64,000 bases of DNA from Anaerobacillus arseniciselenatis (GTDB lineage Bacteria; Bacillota; Bacilli; Bacillales; Anaerobacillaceae). A program made the position numbers and the translations under genes. Of the stretch, positions 42,953 to 52,770 are shown piece by piece. The stretch is from positions 1 through 64,000 of the forward strand of contig NZ_MLQQ01000002.1 of the NCBI RefSeq assembly GCF_001865995.1. The letters are read 5' to 3'. Under the pieces are notes generated by a model. That model made no database searches and was not told the DNA's origin. It saw nothing but the letters and a program-made list of their open reading frames with translations. The first letter of the stretch is position 1; each line of letters starts with the position of its first letter.

Positions 42953-45517
42953 TTGAAAAAGTTAAATACTATGGAACTTCTCCAATACTCAAAGATGGCG
43001 CTAAGTGATATTTCCGATGAATTCCAGGTAGGAATTTGGAGTGTTTGTTTACAAACGAATTCAATTATTGAGTTTTCTGATGCACTTGAAAAAATTTACG
43101 AAGAACCAAAGAGAATATTTGAGGAAGATATTCATATATGGCGTGATTTTATTCATGATAAGGATTATGAGGAGGTCATAAAATCCCAAAAAGATTTGAA
43201 AAAAGGCAAGATGGTCAAAAATAAATATCGAATAAAAGTTAGAAGCGGAAAAGTTAAATGTGTTTATGTTAGCTTGTTACCGCATTTAAACAAAGACAGT
43301 GACCTTATTCGAATAGATGGTATTATTGTCGATATAACAAACTCTGAAAAAGCCATAATAAAAACAGAAAAAAAACTAGCGGATATAAAATATGCGATCG
43401 ATCAAACAAATAATATCATGATCACAGACAAATATGGGGTGATGACTTATGTTAATGATTTTGTTTGCCAATCGTCAAAATATTCTCGAGAAGAGCTTTT
43501 GGGGAAAACTCCCAAAATGCTAAAATCTGGAGTTCATTCTAAAGAGTTTTATAAAAATCTTTGGGATACGATTAATAGCGGTAATATTTGGAAAGGGGAA
43601 ATATGTAATCGCACCAAAGATGGTAGTTTGTACTGGACAAAAGGGACGATTGTTCCTTTCATAGATGATGACGGAAAACCTTATCAATTTGTCTCGATTA
43701 GAAACGATGTGACAGAGCAAAAAAAGCTAGAACATGAAATTTTATTAAACCGTCAACAAATTGAATATATTGCTTACCATGATTATTTAACGGACCTAAC
43801 GAATCGAAGGTACTTTGAGGAAAATGTAGAAAAGAAAATTGCCAAATCAGAAGCGAAATCTAAAATGGCCGTAATTGTATTAGATTTAGATCGATTTAAA
43901 TATGTCAATGATACGCTAGGTCATTGTACAGGAGATCAGTTACTTAAACAAATTGGCGATCGTTTAAGAAATATTTTAACCGAAGGGGTATCGGTATCAA
44001 GAATTGGTGGCGATGAATTTGGGATTATTGTCAATAATGAAGTGATTTTAAGCGATTTACCATCATTTTTAAAACAGCTCTTGCGAATGTTTGAAGAACC
44101 ATTTTTAGTAGATGATTTGGAATTGTTTTTCACTACAAGCATGGGGGTTAGTATATACCCTACTTGTGGTAATGATGTTAAAACACTCCTTAAAAATGCA
44201 AATATTGCCTTATATCGTGTGAAGGATGAGGGCAGAAATAACTATCAATTTTTTGATCCGACATTAGATGTCGATAACTATAAAAAGTTTTCAATCGCTA
44301 ACGACTTACGAAAAGCGATAAAAAACGACGAGTTCTCCATACATTATCAACCGAAAGTGAATATACAAAATAATCAAATCATCGGTGCAGAAGCATTAAT
44401 CCGCTGGAACCATCCAGTTTGGGGGAATGTACCACCAATAGAGTTCATCACGATTGCCGAAGAAACATGGTTTATTAATGAACTCGGTCATTGGGTGTTC
44501 GAGTCTGTATGTCAACAATTAAAGTTATGGGAAAAAGAACGCGTTCCACAAATACCGATCGCTATTAACTTTTCTCCAATACAATTTTTACAACAAAATT
44601 TAGTTGAAAATTTGATAACGGTCATTAATAAATATGATATAGATCCACAATTAATTGAAGTAGAAGTAACCGAAACGGCGCTCTTAAATAATGAACAACA
44701 AGTTCATTCAATCATAGAGGAAATGAGAGAATTGGGGATAAAAGTAGCGCTTGATGACTTTGGGACAGGCTATTCGTCTTTAGTTTACTTGAAAAAGTTT
44801 AAAATTGATGCGTTAAAGGTAGATCAATATTTTTTAAAAAATATCACAATTGAGAAAAATAGCCAACAAATATTAGACGCGGTAGTTAAGCTAGCACATA
44901 GTTTAAATATGACTGTTGTTGTTGAAGGTGTGGAAACAAATGAGCAACTTGAGTTAATTTATCAATATAAAGACCTTATCGTGCAAGGTTATTTATTTAG
45001 TAAACCTATACCTGCGATAGAGTTGGTCGATTTATTGAGAAATGGCCAATGTTTCCCTAAGGAGGTAAAAGGAAGCGAATCAATAAGAGAGAAGCGTCGT
45101 TTTTTTCGTGTCCCTTTTAAAACGCCGATAGAAGGGGAAATGACGGTATTACAAATCGGTTCAAAACCGTTACAACTAGGATTCACTAAAATTTTAATTG
45201 AAAATATTGGTGCAGGAGGTCTTTGTTATAGTTCTCATATTAACCTTCCAGTTCGTAAATATTTGTTGTTAAAAGTAAAATTTAAAGTTTTAGGAACGGA
45301 TCTAGCACTAAAGGCAAAAATTAGTTGGAGTCAATCTATAGAGGGATTTTACCAATACGGAATTGAATTTATAATGACTGAAAGAGAAAAAGCAGATTTA
45401 ATATATCTTTTAAATCAATTACAAATTTCGTTAAAACGCAATCCAACCCCACCTGAGAGTAATACTATTTCTATAAGTAAAAATGCATATTTAAAACGGT
45501 TATTAAAAGGGAATTAA
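42953..45517 (+). CDS. PAS-GGDEF-EAL-PilZ cyclic-di-GMP protein, 854 aa
   Basis: TTG at 42953 follows GAGGAGGTTG. Order: PAS-like region (about 10-125), PAS (about 140-260, VMTYVNDFVCQSSKYSREEL), GGDEF (RIGGDEFGIIV, about 350; no RxxD inhibitory site before it), EAL (GAEALIRWNHP, INFSPIQF, VEVTETALL, DDFGTGYSSL, VVEGVET, VQGYLFSKP, all catalytic residues kept) and a C-terminal PilZ domain (EKRRFFRVPF, IENIGAGGLC, about 710-835). No membrane helix, so a cytosolic sensor that could make, break and bind c-di-GMP. A FapA gene follows. Confidence 0.9.
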   Translation: MKKLNTMELLQYSKMALSDISDEFQVGIWSVCLQTNSIIEFSDALEKIYEEPKRIFEEDIHIWRDFIHDKDYEEVIKSQKDLKKGKMVKNKYRIKVRSGKVKCVYVSLLPHLNKDSDLIRIDGIIVDITNSEKAIIKTEKKLADIKYAIDQTNNIMITDKYGVMTYVNDFVCQSSKYSREELLGKTPKMLKSGVHSKEFYKNLWDTINSGNIWKGEICNRTKDGSLYWTKGTIVPFIDDDGKPYQFVSIRNDVTEQKKLEHEILLNRQQIEYIAYHDYLTDLTNRRYFEENVEKKIAKSEAKSKMAVIVLDLDRFKYVNDTLGHCTGDQLLKQIGDRLRNILTEGVSVSRIGGDEFGIIVNNEVILSDLPSFLKQLLRMFEEPFLVDDLELFFTTSMGVSIYPTCGNDVKTLLKNANIALYRVKDEGRNNYQFFDPTLDVDNYKKFSIANDLRKAIKNDEFSIHYQPKVNIQNNQIIGAEALIRWNHPVWGNVPPIEFITIAEETWFINELGHWVFESVCQQLKLWEKERVPQIPIAINFSPIQFLQQNLVENLITVINKYDIDPQLIEVEVTETALLNNEQQVHSIIEEMRELGIKVALDDFGTGYSSLVYLKKFKIDALKVDQYFLKNITIEKNSQQILDAVVKLAHSLNMTVVVEGVETNEQLELIYQYKDLIVQGYLFSKPIPAIELVDLLRNGQCFPKEVKGSESIREKRRFFRVPFKTPIEGEMTVLQIGSKPLQLGFTKILIENIGAGGLCYSSHINLPVRKYLLLKVKFKVLGTDLALKAKISWSQSIEGFYQYGIEFIMTEREKADLIYLLNQLQISLKRNPTPPESNTISISKNAYLKRLLKGN

Positions 45518-45606
45518 ACTGTATAGGTTATAAGAAAATAAATACAATATTAATACTTTATGTGAAAATGAAACAACGGTTTAATTAATGAAAGGCGGTG
45601 TTTATC

Positions 45607-47523
45607 ATGCCTAATCAAGAAAAACAACTTTTACAACTAATTAAAGAAATGGAACTATCGACGCGAAACGAAGAAATTAATGAAAAAATTAGTAAGCAGC
45701 CATATCCCCTTGAAGTCGAGTATGAAGTGCCGCCAAATGAAAACGACGGCTATATTGAAGTCCGCGACAATGAACTTTTTATCATTAATTCAACGGAGAA
45801 TGGTGCTCAACCTATTTTAAAGTTTAACCCTAACATAAGAGTAACAATTAATGGCTTTCCACAAAGAAAAGATACACCTGTATTTGAAAATGATACAATT
45901 GAATTTCAACCGATCATTCCAGAATTATATTCGATATCTCTAAGTGATGATCATATGGTTTGTTACGTGCAATTAAACAAAGAATTGTTTCAACAATACC
46001 TTTTGAAGAATAAGAAGCGATCGCTCTTATTTATGATAGAGCTAGAAGCCATTCCTAAAACCGTTAATATCAATGAAATTTGTAATCAAATTATAGAAGA
46101 CCTTATGAAAAAAGGAATTCAAGTACAAATAAACACGACGAGGATCATACAAGAATTAAATGAACCGACATTTCAACGACTGATCGTTGCCGAAGGGTTG
46201 CCTATTATTCCTTCGAGAGATGCGAAACTAGAAACGTATTTTCGAATGGTTCCTACTGAGATTTTCGATGAAGTGAACGGAAAAATCAACTATAAAGACC
46301 GGTTGAAAATTCCTTCAGTACAAGCTGGTGAGGTAATTGCTCAATATTATCCTCCGAAAGAAGGGAAAAGCGGTTTCACCGTTTTAGGTAAACAGCTCCT
46401 CCCCAAGCCGCCAAAACTTATCGAGTTAAGAGCTAAATCTAGAGTGAAGATTACTGATGATGGAAAATGTATTGCAATTCAAAGTGGTCGACCTTCTGTA
46501 ACAGGAAATTATATAAAGTATATCGACATTTTAGAAACATATGTAATCGATAGTGATGTTGACATTCAAACGGGAAATATTTATTTTACGGGGGATGTCA
46601 TTATCAAAGGTGATGTTAAAGATGATATGCAAGTAGAGGCGTCTGGAAGTATATATATATATGGAAATGTATACCATTCTCGAATTACTGCTTTACAAAA
46701 TGTTTTTATTGCAGGAACAGTCATGAATAGTAACATTTCCGCTGGTCAACAAAGTATTCTTTTTAGTAGAGTTTATAAGTTAGTTCAAGATTTACAAATT
46801 TCTTTTCAAAAATTAACATACGCATACCATCAACTTGAAAAAACAATGGAAGAGAAAAACTTGAACTTTGATTTTGGCTATATATTATTCATACTAGTTG
46901 ATACGAAGTATAAAAACATTATAAAACATGTGCAAGAAATTTATTCTATTTTAGCAAAACAACTTGATCGTCGGATGAGTCCAACGATACACTTTAGAAT
47001 CATTTTGAATTCGTTGGCACAATTTAAAGATCGTGAATCTGTGAGGAAAATCGAATCTATTGGTCCACTTACAAGTATTCAACTAGCTTTGAAAGAGTTA
47101 GTCATTCAAATTGAATCATTAATTCTTGAAGAGAGTAGTGTGCAATTCAAATCTAGCAATTTATCAATGATCAAAACAAATGGTAATATTATCGTTAAAG
47201 GCAGCGGAGTTGTACAAACGGATATGTTCTCTGGAAAAGATATTGTTTTCAAAAAGGCTGATTCCGTCATTCGTGGTGGTAAGGTTGAAGCATTAAAGTC
47301 AATTAGAGCAAGTATCGTGGGTACTGATACAGGACAAGCCCCTAATTTATATGCTGGCGAATTGATTTCAATGAAAACGGTTTATCAATGTAAACTTAGA
47401 TTTCCAGGTAAAATATTCAACTTCGATGAATTCAAAGAAAACTTAACTTTAGCTTACGATAAATCAAACGATGAGGTTAAAGATATCTCAGTAAATTTGG
47501 AGCAGGAGGATGTTTATTTATAG
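45607..47523 (+). CDS. FapA (DUF342) family protein, 638 aa
   Basis: ATG at 45607 follows AAAGGCGGTG. The FapA layout is present: an N-terminal mixed domain (about 30-250), AGEVIAQYYPPKEGKSGFTV and LPKPPKLIELRAKSRVKITD, a right-handed beta-helix (GNIYFTGDVIIKGDVKDDMQ, GSIYIYGNVYHSRITALQNV), a helical hairpin (about 385-490) and a second beta-helix end. The C-terminal VIRGGKVEALKSIRASIVG is typical. FapA proteins are linked to flagella, surface structures or polar localisation. It lies 90 bp after the c-di-GMP gene, probably co-expressed. Confidence 0.85.
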   Translation: MPNQEKQLLQLIKEMELSTRNEEINEKISKQPYPLEVEYEVPPNENDGYIEVRDNELFIINSTENGAQPILKFNPNIRVTINGFPQRKDTPVFENDTIEFQPIIPELYSISLSDDHMVCYVQLNKELFQQYLLKNKKRSLLFMIELEAIPKTVNINEICNQIIEDLMKKGIQVQINTTRIIQELNEPTFQRLIVAEGLPIIPSRDAKLETYFRMVPTEIFDEVNGKINYKDRLKIPSVQAGEVIAQYYPPKEGKSGFTVLGKQLLPKPPKLIELRAKSRVKITDDGKCIAIQSGRPSVTGNYIKYIDILETYVIDSDVDIQTGNIYFTGDVIIKGDVKDDMQVEASGSIYIYGNVYHSRITALQNVFIAGTVMNSNISAGQQSILFSRVYKLVQDLQISFQKLTYAYHQLEKTMEEKNLNFDFGYILFILVDTKYKNIIKHVQEIYSILAKQLDRRMSPTIHFRIILNSLAQFKDRESVRKIESIGPLTSIQLALKELVIQIESLILEESSVQFKSSNLSMIKTNGNIIVKGSGVVQTDMFSGKDIVFKKADSVIRGGKVEALKSIRASIVGTDTGQAPNLYAGELISMKTVYQCKLRFPGKIFNFDEFKENLTLAYDKSNDEVKDISVNLEQEDVYL

Positions 47524-47659
47524 GGCTGCACAAAAAGTACTATTCTTTTTTGAATTTATAAGACCCGTATATACAGGAGATACAATTATTTGTGAAGTGA
47601 GGAGTTAGCCATTTACTATTTAAAAGGGATATAAACTAGCTATTATTAAGTTAAGAACC

Positions 47660-47702
47660 CCACAATCGTTGAGTTCAATTCCGCTGTGAAACACGATTGT
47701 GG
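47660..47702. terminator. Hairpin between fapA-like gene and minus-strand gene
   Basis: CCACAATCGT (47660-47669) pairs with ACGATTGTGG (47693-47702) across 23 bases. AATAAGATTTTTC follows. It separates convergent genes. Confidence 0.6.
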
Positions 47703-47739
47703 AATAAGATTTTTCGGGGAGTGCCACAGGCAAGTCACA

Positions 47740-48657
47740 TTAGTTCCTTGCAAGACCTCTTTTAAATGCTTCAAGATGATTTAGTGAAGCATTGCGCAGT
47801 TGAGAAAAAACGAATCGAACACCATTAGGTATATTTAGAGATAGAAACCTTTCATACATTGAGATATTGTCAATTTCGGCTTGAACGCCCTCAGCGTAGG
47901 CTGCTTTTATACTTTCTGGTGTCGTCACGAATTGCTGCGACTTATCTTCAGGTATTGGTACTTGATATCGTGTAAAAAGAGGTAATAATGCATTAATGTG
48001 TCTTAATTCTGCTTCTTTGATTCGTGCGAATGTACGTATATTGCCAAAGGTTCTTAAAATATTATCATATCTTGCTTGGGCCAAATATTCGTCTTGTAAA
48101 GCATAAGTTAACATTTGAGGTAAAGTAAATGTGGCAGCACTTAATGCACCCGTTGCACCGTAATCTTCAGTTTGCCGATGGGTGCCGTTTACCATCGGAA
48201 TTTTTGAAAGAAAAAACAAAAACCATACAGCGTGATTTTGTTCATCTGATGCTGCACGTTTAAACCGATCTTTGATGTAGGCGTCCTGTGCTTGATCTGC
48301 GATATCTAAATAAAAATCAGTAGCTTCCTGCTCGTCTTTAAAAGCGAACTCGATCCCTTGACGAAATTTGTCTGGACAATCCTCGATAATTTGATAAGAT
48401 GGCTGCTTGCCTGTTAAATGAGTATATATACGACTGAACTCCTCCATGTGGCGTTTTTCATCGTTTAAAATCTCAAGTATTATATTTCTTTCATCTTCTG
48501 AAGGAGCCATATTAGCTAACTTCCCATAACAATCAACCGCGCTAAACTCAGCGTTTATGGCTTTTTGAATATCGTCTATAAGTTGAGTATCGTTTGGAAT
48601 TCGCTGATGATCATTATAGTTTGAGTTATAGTTATAAAAATAATGATTTGAATACAT
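47740..48657 (-). CDS. Rubrerythrin-like/DUF2202 double ferritin-fold protein, 305 aa
   Basis: AAAGGAGGA precedes the start on the minus strand. The first half (about 25-160) is a ferritin-like domain with the usual metal ligands (INAEFSAVDCY, LNDEKRHMEEF, KDEQEATDFY, SDEQNHAVWF). The second half (about 170-305) is DUF2202-like with its own Glu/His pattern (LQDEYLAQARY, KEAELRHINAL, EIDNISMYERF, LNHLEAF). The N terminus is Tyr/Asn-rich (YNYNSNYND). Probably a di-iron redox or peroxide-protection protein; a spore role is possible. Confidence 0.8.
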   Translation of the reverse strand: MYSNHYFYNYNSNYNDHQRIPNDTQLIDDIQKAINAEFSAVDCYGKLANMAPSEDERNIILEILNDEKRHMEEFSRIYTHLTGKQPSYQIIEDCPDKFRQGIEFAFKDEQEATDFYLDIADQAQDAYIKDRFKRAASDEQNHAVWFLFFLSKIPMVNGTHRQTEDYGATGALSAATFTLPQMLTYALQDEYLAQARYDNILRTFGNIRTFARIKEAELRHINALLPLFTRYQVPIPEDKSQQFVTTPESIKAAYAEGVQAEIDNISMYERFLSLNIPNGVRFVFSQLRNASLNHLEAFKRGLARN

Positions 48658-48747
48658 TTAAATGTCCTCCTTTTAATAAACTATCAACTTATCTTATGCA
48701 CTTTATATAGGTAAGTGTGCCGATAAATTATTAGGAGGGAAAACCTT

Positions 48748-48885
48748 ATTGAAGCTTATTCACATCAACGGATGGTCTTGAAATCGCCAACCTTTATCAA
48801 ATATGAAATTGAGAAAACGGATGAGTTAATACGAGGAATAGGTTATGAGGGAGAAATCACTTTTTTTGGTACGAGAGAAAGGTAA
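48748..48885 (+). pseudogene. Remnant of a third deacetylase copy
   Basis: The frame reads YSHQRMVLKSPTFIKYEIEK then TDELIRGIGYEGEITF before diverging and stopping. This matches residues about 96-132 of the intact deacetylases at 13997 and 41667. Everything before and after is gone. An AGGAGGG precedes the piece but no start codon is in frame. Confidence 0.85.
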
Positions 48886-48897
48886 AAGGAGAAAATT

Positions 48898-49545
48898 ATG
48901 ACAATAATTGATAAACTGAATTTAAGTAAATATAAAAATATGGCTGTGCTTGATGAACCAAGTGATTATGATTTGTTTAAAGGATATAAGTCGGAATTAT
49001 CAGGAGCCCATGACGCTATTTTTATTTTTGTCGAAACGATGGAACAAATGGTGAAGCAAACTCAAAAAGTGATCGACGGGGAACAATTACTAGAAAAAGG
49101 GTACTTGTTTTTTGCCTATCCGAAAAAAGGGAACAAGCGATATGATACGTTCATTCACAGAGATGAAATTTTTCCAGCAATGAAAATAGATGATGAAGGC
49201 TATGTAAAAAATAGCGATGTGAAATTTTCACGGATGGTAAGTATGGATGATGTATTCACTGTCGTTGGATTAAAGCATGAAAAGAAAAAAGTTAAAAAGT
49301 CATCTGCGACAAGCCAGTGTGTAGCTCACTACGAGGAAAATGTTAAAGATATAGAAGAGCTACTCGCTGATCATCCAAATGAACGAAAGTTTTATCAGGA
49401 ACTAACACCAGGTTACCAAAGAGATTGGGCTCGTTATATTTTTTCTGCAAAGCAACAAAAAACTCGCGATAAACGCCAAGCACAAATGGTGGATATCTTA
49501 TCACAAGGATATAAATCCATTGATTTGTATCGTCAAAAAAAATGA
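48898..49545 (+). CDS. YdeI/OmpD-associated (OmdA) family protein, 215 aa
   Basis: AAAAGGAG precedes the ATG. The C-terminal third (FYQELTPGYQRDWARYIFSA, then KRQAQMVDILSQGYKSIDLY) is the OmdA/bacteriocin-protection helix bundle. The N-terminal part (about 1-120) is an alpha/beta domain (HDAIFIFVETMEQMVKQTQK, KGYLFFAYPKKG) typical of the fused YdeI form. Role is poorly known; the name comes from distant homologues. Cytosolic. Confidence 0.72.
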   Translation: MTIIDKLNLSKYKNMAVLDEPSDYDLFKGYKSELSGAHDAIFIFVETMEQMVKQTQKVIDGEQLLEKGYLFFAYPKKGNKRYDTFIHRDEIFPAMKIDDEGYVKNSDVKFSRMVSMDDVFTVVGLKHEKKKVKKSSATSQCVAHYEENVKDIEELLADHPNERKFYQELTPGYQRDWARYIFSAKQQKTRDKRQAQMVDILSQGYKSIDLYRQKK

Positions 49546-49615
49546 TTAAATTAAAGAAACAGGAATTTTTAAAACAAAGGGGCTGTAACAGGCTCCTTTT
49601 GAAGGGGAAATGATT

Positions 49616-50386
49616 ATGAAACATGTAGTAATTACCGGAAGTACAAGAGGGATCGGATTTGGATTAGCGATTGAATTTTTACGGGCAGGTTGCAAAGTAA
49701 CGATTAATGGAAGGTCACAGGAAAGTGTTGATCAAGCGATAAATCGTTTAATAGACAATTGCTCAGGTACTGTTCAAGGTTTTGTAGCGGATGTAGAGAA
49801 ACGGCAGGAATTAGAAAAACTTTGGACCGATGCAGAAAGACAATTTGGAAAAGTCGATATTTGGATAAATAATGCTGGGATTGACCAAGGACGTGACTAT
49901 TTTTGGGAGTTGCAGGATGAGTAGTACGAACAAGTCATTCGCACTAATCTCTTAGGGACATTTCATGGGAGCCACGTCGCATTCAATCATATGTTAAAAC
50001 ATGGGGAGGGCCAAATTTTTAACATGGAAGGCTTCGGAAGTAACGGGATGATGCGAGAAAAGCTGACAATTTACGGGACATCCAAAAGTGCGATCAGTTA
50101 TTTTACCCGTTCTTTAGCCATTGAGGCGAAAAATACAAATATCAAGGTAGGAACGATAAGTCCAGGAATGGTTGCGACGGATCTTATAAGACGGTCGCTT
50201 GATGAAAATAACAAAAAGATCTTTAACATCTTAGGAGACAAGGTCGAACCTGTCGCTCAATTTCTGACAGCGAAAATCCTAGCAAATCAGGTGAATGATG
50301 CGAAAATACAATGGCTGACGAAGCCGAAAATTATTTGGCGATTTGTTAGCTCCAGGTTTAATAAAAGGGATATTTTTAATGATTGA
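49616..50386 (+). pseudogene. SDR oxidoreductase gene with in-frame TAG
   Basis: A short-chain dehydrogenase of 256 codons in one frame (cofactor motif TGSTRGIG, NNAG, YGTSK, SPGM) with a single TAG at 49922-49924, between LQDE and YEQVIRTN. Nothing else is broken. ATG at 49616 follows AGGGGA. It could be a recent nonsense mutation, a sequencing error or readthrough; the second half has no strong start of its own. Confidence 0.8.
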
Positions 50387-50777
50387 ATTAAATGAAAGCA
50401 TGAAAAAATTATTATTAATTATTTTATTGATATTGATAGTTGCAATTGGATTTATAGGAATTAGATTTGGAAGTGTCTTGTTTCAAGAAGAAAATACAAC
50501 TGAGATTATTGCATCCATCACTAAATTAGAGTTTACAACTAATGATTACATCAAAGTTACAGAGACATCTCAACGAATAAGGTATGTTTCAAAGAATAAA
50601 AATGGTTCTCAAGAAAAAGTAATCAATGAATTTATGCAAGAAAATGGATGGCAGTTTAAAGACCAAGCGGGTTCTGGTTATATATTTGAGAAAGATGACG
50701 AGACCATAGTAGTTGAGGCAAGATTATTTACAAAAAACTATTTCCTTTGGAGTGTACCAAGAGAAGTATTCCACTAA
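50379..50777 (+). CDS. Membrane-anchored hypothetical protein, 132 aa
   Basis: ATG at 50379 overlaps the SDR end and has AAAAGGGAT upstream; ATG 50400 is an alternative. One N-terminal helix (about 10-28) anchors a small outside domain (TEIIASITKLEFTTNDYIKV, then VINEFMQENGWQFKDQAGSG). The GWQFKDQ-GSGYIF text resembles domains of small Bacillus signal-anchored proteins but no family is named. A terminator follows. Confidence 0.6.
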   Translation: MIELNESMKKLLLIILLILIVAIGFIGIRFGSVLFQEENTTEIIASITKLEFTTNDYIKVTETSQRIRYVSKNKNGSQEKVINEFMQENGWQFKDQAGSGYIFEKDDETIVVEARLFTKNYFLWSVPREVFH

Positions 50778-50778
50778 A

Positions 50779-50814
50779 GAGAGCGATTCTTAAATAAAGG
50801 ATCGCTTTTTCCTT
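50779..50814 (+). terminator. Intrinsic terminator
   Basis: AGCGAT (50782-50787) pairs with ATCGCT (50801-50806) and TTTTTCCTTTT follows. Confidence 0.75.
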
Positions 50815-51032
50815 TTAGAAGAGAACTATGATTATATTAAATACCGGGGAGTGACAGGCATAGCCCAAATATGCTAAAATAAAATAAAAATTCTGAATTA
50901 TTTTAGTTTTAAAATGAACGAGCGAGCAGTCAGTTATTCGTATTTAAATTTAAGTTTGGATTTAGAATTACAGTACATTAGCTAGAGGGGGTTAGTTTTT
51001 GTTCCTTTAACTTTATAGAGGGAGGTATTTTA

Positions 51033-51809
51033 TTGGAAAAAGATATAATTAAGCAAAAAGCGATTGAACAATTTACAAAAAATGCCGAGAAATACGTTTT
51101 AAGTAAATCACATGCAAAAGGAGAAGATCTATCTTTACTTGCAGATTGGTTACAGCCTCAAAGCAATTGGCTCGTACTAGATATTGCTACGGGCGGTGGG
51201 CATGTAGCAAAGACATTATCACCACATGTTAAACAGGTATTTGCAACTGATATAACAAAGGAAATGTTAGCTAATACTCAAAGACATTTAAATGAATATA
51301 ATAATATTTTTTATATAATGGCTGATGCTGAGAATTTGCCTTTTCTTAATGATACTTTTGATGTCGTAACTTGCCGAATAGCGCCTCATCATTTCCCTAA
51401 CACTAGTAATTTTATAAACGAGGTTACAAGAGTTTTAAAACGTAACGGCTTGTTTTTGATGATCGATAATGTTACTCCTAAAGAGAGAAATCTAGCAGAA
51501 TTTATGAACAGGTTTGAAAAGCTACGAGATGAAAGTCATGCAAGATGTCTTTCTACCGAAGAGTGGAGAGAGCTGTTTTCTACCTCGAACTTGTTAGAGG
51601 TGAAATCTAATACTAGAAAAAAAACATATCCTTTTTCTAATTGGGTAGAGCGTACAGCAAATGATCAGCAGCAAATCAATAAAGTAATACAATTTATCCT
51701 AAATGCAAATCAGGAAACCAAATCTTATTTTAATGTAAAATCATTTAATAAAAAAATTCAGTCAATACAAGTAGATGAATGGATGGTTCTATGCAAAAAA
51801 GGTAACTAA
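51033..51809 (+). CDS. Class I SAM-dependent methyltransferase, 258 aa
   Basis: TTG at 51033 follows GGGAGGT. SAM-binding loop LVLDIATGGGHVAKTL (about 45-60), acidic residue in FATDITKEML, DAENLPFLNDTFDVVTCRIA and RVLKRNGLFLMIDNV are the family motifs. It belongs to the UbiE/Methyltransf_11 group; the substrate is unknown. It shares only the fold with the methyltransferase at 25249. Monocistronic, cytosolic. Confidence 0.84.
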   Translation: MEKDIIKQKAIEQFTKNAEKYVLSKSHAKGEDLSLLADWLQPQSNWLVLDIATGGGHVAKTLSPHVKQVFATDITKEMLANTQRHLNEYNNIFYIMADAENLPFLNDTFDVVTCRIAPHHFPNTSNFINEVTRVLKRNGLFLMIDNVTPKERNLAEFMNRFEKLRDESHARCLSTEEWRELFSTSNLLEVKSNTRKKTYPFSNWVERTANDQQQINKVIQFILNANQETKSYFNVKSFNKKIQSIQVDEWMVLCKKGN

Positions 51810-51907
51810 TTACAAATGATATTCGCTTAAGAAAAGTTAGCTTAATTATTAAGGATGTTCAAAAATATAAATGGTAGATGAATTATGAAGACTAGGGGGA
51901 ATTTAAT

Positions 51908-52696
51908 ATGAAGAATGAATATGTGCTTTTATCCATTGAAAAAAATGTAGGGGTTATTACTCTGAATCGTCCAGAGGTAGGAAATGCTTTAAATCTTGAA
52001 ATGGCTCAAGAATTAATGGAAGTTGCCATTCATTGTTCGGAAAGTGATGAAATTAGAGCTGTTGTCATTACAGGAGCAGGAAATAAATTTTCAGTCGGTG
52101 GAGATTTGAAAAGTTTTGCAAACGAAGGAAACGAAATTAGTTCGCATTTAAAATCTGTAACTGCATATTTACATCAAGCTATTTCATACTTTGCTAGAAT
52201 GAATAAACCTTTTATTGGAGCGATTAATGGAGTAGCGGCTGGTGCCGGTATGAGTCTTGCTTGTGCGTGTGATCTTGCATACGCTTCTGAAAAATCAAAA
52301 TTTGTCATGGCTTATAATAAAATTGGTTTAACACCTGATGGGTCAGGAAGCTATTTCTTACCACGGATTGTTGGAATAAGGCGTGCATTCGATTTAATGT
52401 ATACAAATCGAATGTTAGATGCTGATGAAGCATTAGAGTGGGGGATTGTTAATCAAGTAGTTTCTGAAAATGAATTGATGAGCGTTGTCCTTGAACTAGG
52501 TGAAGATCTCGCAAATGGACCAATGGAAGCTTATGGAGCAACCAAGAAACTATTTTACCATTCTTTACAAGAAACGTTAGAATCGCAAATGAGTTTGGAA
52601 TCTCAATTACTTGCTGAAAGAGCAAATAGTACAGAGGGGAAAGAAGGGATCTCTGCATTTTTAGAAAAACGAAAAGCTAACTATAAAACAAAATAA
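51908..52696 (+). CDS. Enoyl-CoA hydratase/isomerase (crotonase) family protein, 262 aa
   Basis: TAGGGGGAA precedes the ATG. Crotonase fold with ITLNRPEVGNALNLEM, the first oxyanion segment NKFSVGGDLKSF, the second INGVAAGAGMSLACACDLAY, and GLTPDGSGSYFLPRIVG. The position of the usual catalytic Glu at the third motif is Asp/Gly-rich (PDGSGS), as in PaaG-type isomerases. It would act on a CoA thioester in fatty acid or aromatic breakdown. No partner genes are adjacent. Confidence 0.86.
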   Translation: MKNEYVLLSIEKNVGVITLNRPEVGNALNLEMAQELMEVAIHCSESDEIRAVVITGAGNKFSVGGDLKSFANEGNEISSHLKSVTAYLHQAISYFARMNKPFIGAINGVAAGAGMSLACACDLAYASEKSKFVMAYNKIGLTPDGSGSYFLPRIVGIRRAFDLMYTNRMLDADEALEWGIVNQVVSENELMSVVLELGEDLANGPMEAYGATKKLFYHSLQETLESQMSLESQLLAERANSTEGKEGISAFLEKRKANYKTK

Positions 52697-52770
52697 GAAT
52701 AAGAATTAAAGGGAAGGGAAGGTCCAAAAGAAATGTCAGACACCGTTAGCATTAAAATAGATAGATTAAT

